DNA from: Thomasclavelia spiroformis | GTDB lineage: Bacteria > Bacillota_I > Bacilli_A > Erysipelotrichales > Coprobacillaceae | NCBI GenBank assembly: GCA_018369555.1 | Contig: JAGZCC010000053.1 | Location: 1 to 16,315, forward strand | DNA: 16,315 nucleotides | Direction of reading: 5' to 3' | Shown here: positions 13,480-16,315 of the stretch, piece after piece | Position numbering within the stretch: position 1 is the stretch's first letter | Layout of the letters: every line of letters starts with the position of its first letter | Notes under the pieces: model-generated | The model's database searches: none | What the model was told of the DNA's origin: nothing | What the model saw: the letters and a program-made list of their open reading frames with translations, nothing else | Position numbers and translations under genes: made by a program

Positions 13480-15369
13480 ATGGCTGAAAAAAAACAATTT
13501 AAAGCAGAATCAAAAAGATTATTAGATTTAATGATTAATTCTATTTATACACATAAAGAAATCTTCTTACGTGAATTGATTTCAAATGCGAGTGATGCAA
13601 GTGACAAATTATATTATAAGGCTTTGACTGAAAATATTTCATCAATCAATCGTGATGATTTAGTTATTGAAATTAGCTATGATAAAGATAATCGTATTTT
13701 AGCTATTAAGGATCATGGGATTGGAATGGATAAAGATGAATTAGAAACACATTTAGGAACAATTGCTAATAGTGGTTCATTTGAATTTAAAAATGAAAAT
13801 GATCATGATGATATTGATATTATTGGTCAATTTGGAGTTGGTTTTTATGCTGCTTTCATGGTAGCTAAAAAAGTTGAAGTGATCTCTAAAAAATATGCTA
13901 GTGACCAAGGTTATACATGGGTATCTGAAGTTAGTGATGGTTATGAAATTTTTGAAACTAATGTTAGTGATCATGGAACAACAATTAAGTTATATTTAAA
14001 AGATAATACTGAAGATGAAAATTATGATGAGTATTTAAATCAATATCATTTACGTGATTTAGTTAAAAAATATTCTGATTATGTTCATTATCCAATTAAA
14101 ATGGATATGACTGTTTCTAAGAAAAAAGAAGATAGTGATGAATATGAAGATGTTGTTGAAAATCAAACATTGAATTCAATGGTACCATTATGGAAAAGAA
14201 ATAAAAAAGATATTAGTGATGATGAATATAATGAATTTTATAAAGATAAATTCAATGATTTCAATGATCCATTAAAAGTAATTCATAGTCGTGTTGAAGG
14301 AAATGTTTCATACGATTCATTGTTATTTATCCCATCTAAACCACCGATGAATTATTATTCAAATGAATATGAAAAAGGATTACAGTTATATTCACGTGGT
14401 GTCTTTATTATGGATAAAGCTAGTGATTTAGTTCCAGAACATTTTAGATTTGTTAAAGGATTGGTTGATTCTGAAGATTTATCATTAAATATTTCAAGAG
14501 AAATGTTACAACAGGATCGTCAATTAAAAGTTATTGCTGATAAGATTGAAAAGAAAATTCAATCAGAATTAGAAACAATGCTTAAAAAAGATCGTGAAAA
14601 ATATGAAGAATTTTTTAACAGTTTTGGATTACAATTAAAATTTGGAATTTATAATAGTTATGGAATGTTAAAAGAAAAACTTCAAGATTTATTATTGTAT
14701 TATTCAAGCAAGGAAGAAAAACTTATAACTTTAGCTGAATATCTTGAAAAAATGCCAGAAGGACAAAAAGAAATTTATTTTGCAAGTGGTGAAACTAGAG
14801 AAAAAATTGCAACATTACCACAAGTGGAATTAGTTAAGGATAAAGGATATGATGTATTATATTTAACTGATAATGTTGATGAATTCTGCTTCCAAATGAT
14901 GCGAGATTATAAAGAAAAACCATTCAAGAGTGTTGCACAAGGTGATTTGGATATTGAAAGTGAAGAAGAAAAGAAAGAATTAGAAAAAACTAATGAAGAA
15001 AATAAGGATTTGTTGACAACTATTAAAGATGCATTAGGTGATAAAGTTGTTGATGTTAAAGTATCTTCACGTTTAAAATCACATCCAGTATGTTTGGTTT
15101 CAAGTGAGGGGTTATCATTTGAAATGGAAAAAGTATTAAATCAAATGCCTGAGGGTAATGATATTAAAGCGGGTAGAATTTTAGAAATCAATCCAAATCA
15201 TGATATCTTTAATGCGATGAAAAAAGTATATGAAAATAATAAAGATAAAATAGGGGATTATGCTAGTATTTTGTATGATCAAGCATTGTTGATTGAAGGG
15301 TTCTCAATTGAAAATCCAGTAGAATTTTCTAATAAAATCTGTGATTTAATGATTGAATTAAATAAATAA
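13480..15369 (+). CDS. htpG: Molecular chaperone HtpG (Hsp90)
   Basis: A 629-residue cytoplasmic Hsp90 that uses ATP-driven dimer closure to remodel client proteins. The N-terminal GHKL ATPase is intact: catalytic Glu32 and Asn36 in FLRELISNASDA, the adenine-binding DHGIGM (78-83) and the lid motif GQFGVGFYAAF (116-126). The middle domain has the conserved SREMLQQ stretch with its catalytic Arg, and the C-terminal dimerisation domain is complete. The length is normal. The ATG at 13480 is preferred, with GGAG eight bases upstream; the GTG at 13474 would add two residues and crowd that site. It is monocistronic, with two CIRCE operators and a terminator starting in its stop codon. Confidence 0.97.
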   Translation: MAEKKQFKAESKRLLDLMINSIYTHKEIFLRELISNASDASDKLYYKALTENISSINRDDLVIEISYDKDNRILAIKDHGIGMDKDELETHLGTIANSGSFEFKNENDHDDIDIIGQFGVGFYAAFMVAKKVEVISKKYASDQGYTWVSEVSDGYEIFETNVSDHGTTIKLYLKDNTEDENYDEYLNQYHLRDLVKKYSDYVHYPIKMDMTVSKKKEDSDEYEDVVENQTLNSMVPLWKRNKKDISDDEYNEFYKDKFNDFNDPLKVIHSRVEGNVSYDSLLFIPSKPPMNYYSNEYEKGLQLYSRGVFIMDKASDLVPEHFRFVKGLVDSEDLSLNISREMLQQDRQLKVIADKIEKKIQSELETMLKKDREKYEEFFNSFGLQLKFGIYNSYGMLKEKLQDLLLYYSSKEEKLITLAEYLEKMPEGQKEIYFASGETREKIATLPQVELVKDKGYDVLYLTDNVDEFCFQMMRDYKEKPFKSVAQGDLDIESEEEKKELEKTNEENKDLLTTIKDALGDKVVDVKVSSRLKSHPVCLVSSEGLSFEMEKVLNQMPEGNDIKAGRILEINPNHDIFNAMKKVYENNKDKIGDYASILYDQALLIEGFSIENPVEFSNKICDLMIELNK

Positions 15370-15389
15370 GGGCTTTTACTAGCCCTTTT
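15368..15389 (+). terminator. htpG terminator
   Basis: AAGGGCT, a six-base loop and AGCCCTT form a 7-bp stem followed by only TT. It starts in the TAA stop codon and runs into the next promoter. Confidence 0.78.
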
Positions 15390-15390
15390 A

Positions 15391-15399
15391 TGTTATAAT
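15391..15399 (+). promoter_or_regulatory. Extended -10 promoter of the nitroreductase gene
   Basis: TGTTATAAT is a perfect extended -10. Its -35 region would lie within the htpG terminator hairpin, so the two elements are packed together. Confidence 0.55.
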
Positions 15400-15421
15400 C
15401 TTTTATGAAAGAAGGGATAAG

Positions 15422-15958
15422 ATGGAATTAGATACTGTAATAAAAAAACGTAGAAGTATTAGAAAATATAAAGAGCAAACAGTGGATATGGAATTAATTA
15501 AGCAAATAATTGAAGCAGGAATTGAAGCTCCATCATGGAAAAATAGTCAAACTGCACGTTATCATATAATTACTTCTAAAGAAATTTTAGATGCGTTTAA
15601 AAACAATTGTTTACCGTTATTTAACCAAGAAAATTGTAAAGATGCCCCTGTATTGGTTGTTACAACTTTTATAAAAAATCGTTCGGGTTTTGAACGAGAT
15701 GGAACTGCTTGTAATGAATTAGCTAATGGCTGGGGATGCTATGATCTTGGCTTACATAATCAAAATATGATTTTAAAAGCAACTGAATTAGGTTTAAGTA
15801 CTTTAATTATGGGAATTCGTGATGAAAATAAAATTAGAGAAATGTTAAATATTCCAGTAGAAGAAACAATTGTGTCACTAATTGCTTTGGGTTATAAGGA
15901 TATTGAGGTTGACCGTCCAAAACGTAAAAGTGTTGAGGATATTTGTAAGTTTTATTAA
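15422..15958 (+). CDS. Nitroreductase family protein
   Basis: A 178-residue FMN-dependent oxidoreductase. FMN-contact motifs are present: the N-terminal KKRRSIRKY (8-16), APSWKNSQ (36-43) in place of the more usual PSxxNxQ, the ATELGLSTLIMG helix-strand (120-131) and the closing IALGYKD plus RPKRKSVEDI (166-174). The family uses NAD(P)H to reduce nitroaromatics, quinones or flavins; the small single-domain form here gives no clue to the natural substrate. AAGGG lies five bases before the ATG. It is monocistronic, with its promoter close behind the htpG terminator. Confidence 0.92.
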   Translation: MELDTVIKKRRSIRKYKEQTVDMELIKQIIEAGIEAPSWKNSQTARYHIITSKEILDAFKNNCLPLFNQENCKDAPVLVVTTFIKNRSGFERDGTACNELANGWGCYDLGLHNQNMILKATELGLSTLIMGIRDENKIREMLNIPVEETIVSLIALGYKDIEVDRPKRKSVEDICKFY

Positions 15959-16023
15959 GATAGTTATTTTTTCATTGTTAAAAAATTTTTATATAGGTTA
16001 GATAAAAATAGATAACTATTATA

Positions 16024-16059
16024 GGGCTGTTAAATAAGAATAATATTGGCAGCTTTTTT
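16024..16059 (+). terminator. Weak terminator after the nitroreductase gene
   Basis: GGGCTG can pair with CAGCTT through a four-base GCTG/CAGC core and two G-T pairs across a loop of about 20 bases, followed by a run of six T. The long loop makes it weak, but no other terminator is seen after the gene. Confidence 0.35.
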
Positions 16060-16097
16060 ATTTATATTTTAAATTAATTAAAATATAAATAAAAAAG
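16053..16097. repeat. Perfect palindrome with 20-base arms
   Basis: Arms 16053-16072 and 16078-16097 are exact reverse complements with a five-base ATTAA loop. Every pair is A-T except the outermost C-G. It ends 33 bases before the ribosome binding site of the Rpn-family gene. Chance arms of this length are unusual even at this A+T content. Confidence 0.85.
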
Positions 16098-16140
16098 AAA
16101 AATGATCACTAAAAAAGTATATGGTAATGAGGTGATCAAA

Positions 16141-16315
16141 TTGGTTAAACGAGTAGATAAAATCTATGATTTTAAAAATGATTTCATGTTTAAACACTCT
16201 CTTGTAAGTGACTAAAATCCGGATTCTTTTTACTTACTTAAACTCTTTATTGAAGGCATTTTAGATATCAGCTGTAAATCGCTCACTATCTTAAATCCTG
16301 ATCAAGTCGTTGAAA
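16141..16315 (+). pseudogene. Rpn-family recombination-promoting nuclease / putative transposase, N-terminal part, with nonsense codon
   Basis: The frame from TTG 16141 (AGGTGAT just upstream) reads VDKIYDFKNDFMFKHSLVSD, then TAA at 16213-16215, then NPDSFYLLKLFIEG and ILDISCKSLTILNPDQ, running off the window. This is the N-terminal region of the PD-(D/E)XK nuclease family transposases (Rpn family), common in multiple copies in Erysipelotrichia and related gut Firmicutes. The stop falls inside conserved sequence (SD*NPDS) and the same frame continues in register afterwards, so it is a point nonsense mutation and not a frameshift. The rest of the gene, including the nuclease motifs, is outside the window. 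Confidence 0.8.

Noticed and set aside
15960..16019. ATAGTTAT / ATAACTAT inverted repeat after the nitroreductase gene
   Set aside because: Only eight A+T-rich bases per arm with a loop of over 40 bases; no T-run follows, so it is not a convincing terminator.

Overview
The window is a very A+T-rich piece of a low-GC Gram-positive (Bacillota) chromosome. Strong AGGAGG/AGGTGA-type ribosome binding sites, short Rho-independent terminators, a CcpA cre site, CIRCE (HrcA) operators, a possible forespore (sigma-G type) promoter and an Rpn-family transposase remnant fit a spore-forming gut Erysipelotrichia/Coprobacillaceae species (Thomasclavelia / 'Clostridium ramosum' type). That placement is an inference from gene style, not from a marker gene.

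Layout. (1) 1-2542: a probable IS right end followed by a broken four-domain sulfur-trafficking gene (CoA-disulfide reductase + rhodanese + TusA + DsrE-like). It has lost its start codon and carries two one-base frameshifts in A-runs. (2) 2572-4033, minus strand: a Crp/Fnr-type regulator convergent with that gene, then a TVP38/TMEM64 (DedA-like) membrane protein whose promoter carries a tandem TTAAGAAT repeat. (3) 4355-5564: a stand-alone 6-phosphofructokinase behind a perfect cre site. (4) 5678-6494: a DHFR/RibD-like reductase on the minus strand, divergent from an unrecognised 38-residue gene with a sigma-G-like promoter. (5) 6557-8669: an FtsX/MacB-type ABC permease and its ATPase. (6) 8676-12235: a ferrous iron uptake locus with two feoA genes, feoB and three tiny one-TM proteins, two of them with Cys clusters and the middle one apparently frameshifted. 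Its promoter region carries repeated TTAG/CTAA half-sites. (7) 12310-13143: a Cof-type HAD phosphatase. (8) 13386-15389: htpG, whose promoter lies between two CIRCE operators. (9) 15422-15958: a nitroreductase. (10) 16053-16315: a perfect 20-bp-arm palindrome, then an Rpn-family transposase with a nonsense codon that runs off the window.

Themes. The locus is ordinary housekeeping and accessory chromosome with visible decay: an IS edge, homopolymer frameshifts and a nonsense codon. The genes that work together most clearly are the feo cluster, the ABC permease/ATPase pair, and the sulfur-transfer fusion with its neighbouring Crp-like regulator. Most transcription units are short and each ends in its own terminator, several of which begin inside the stop codon. 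No tRNA, rRNA or CRISPR array was seen.
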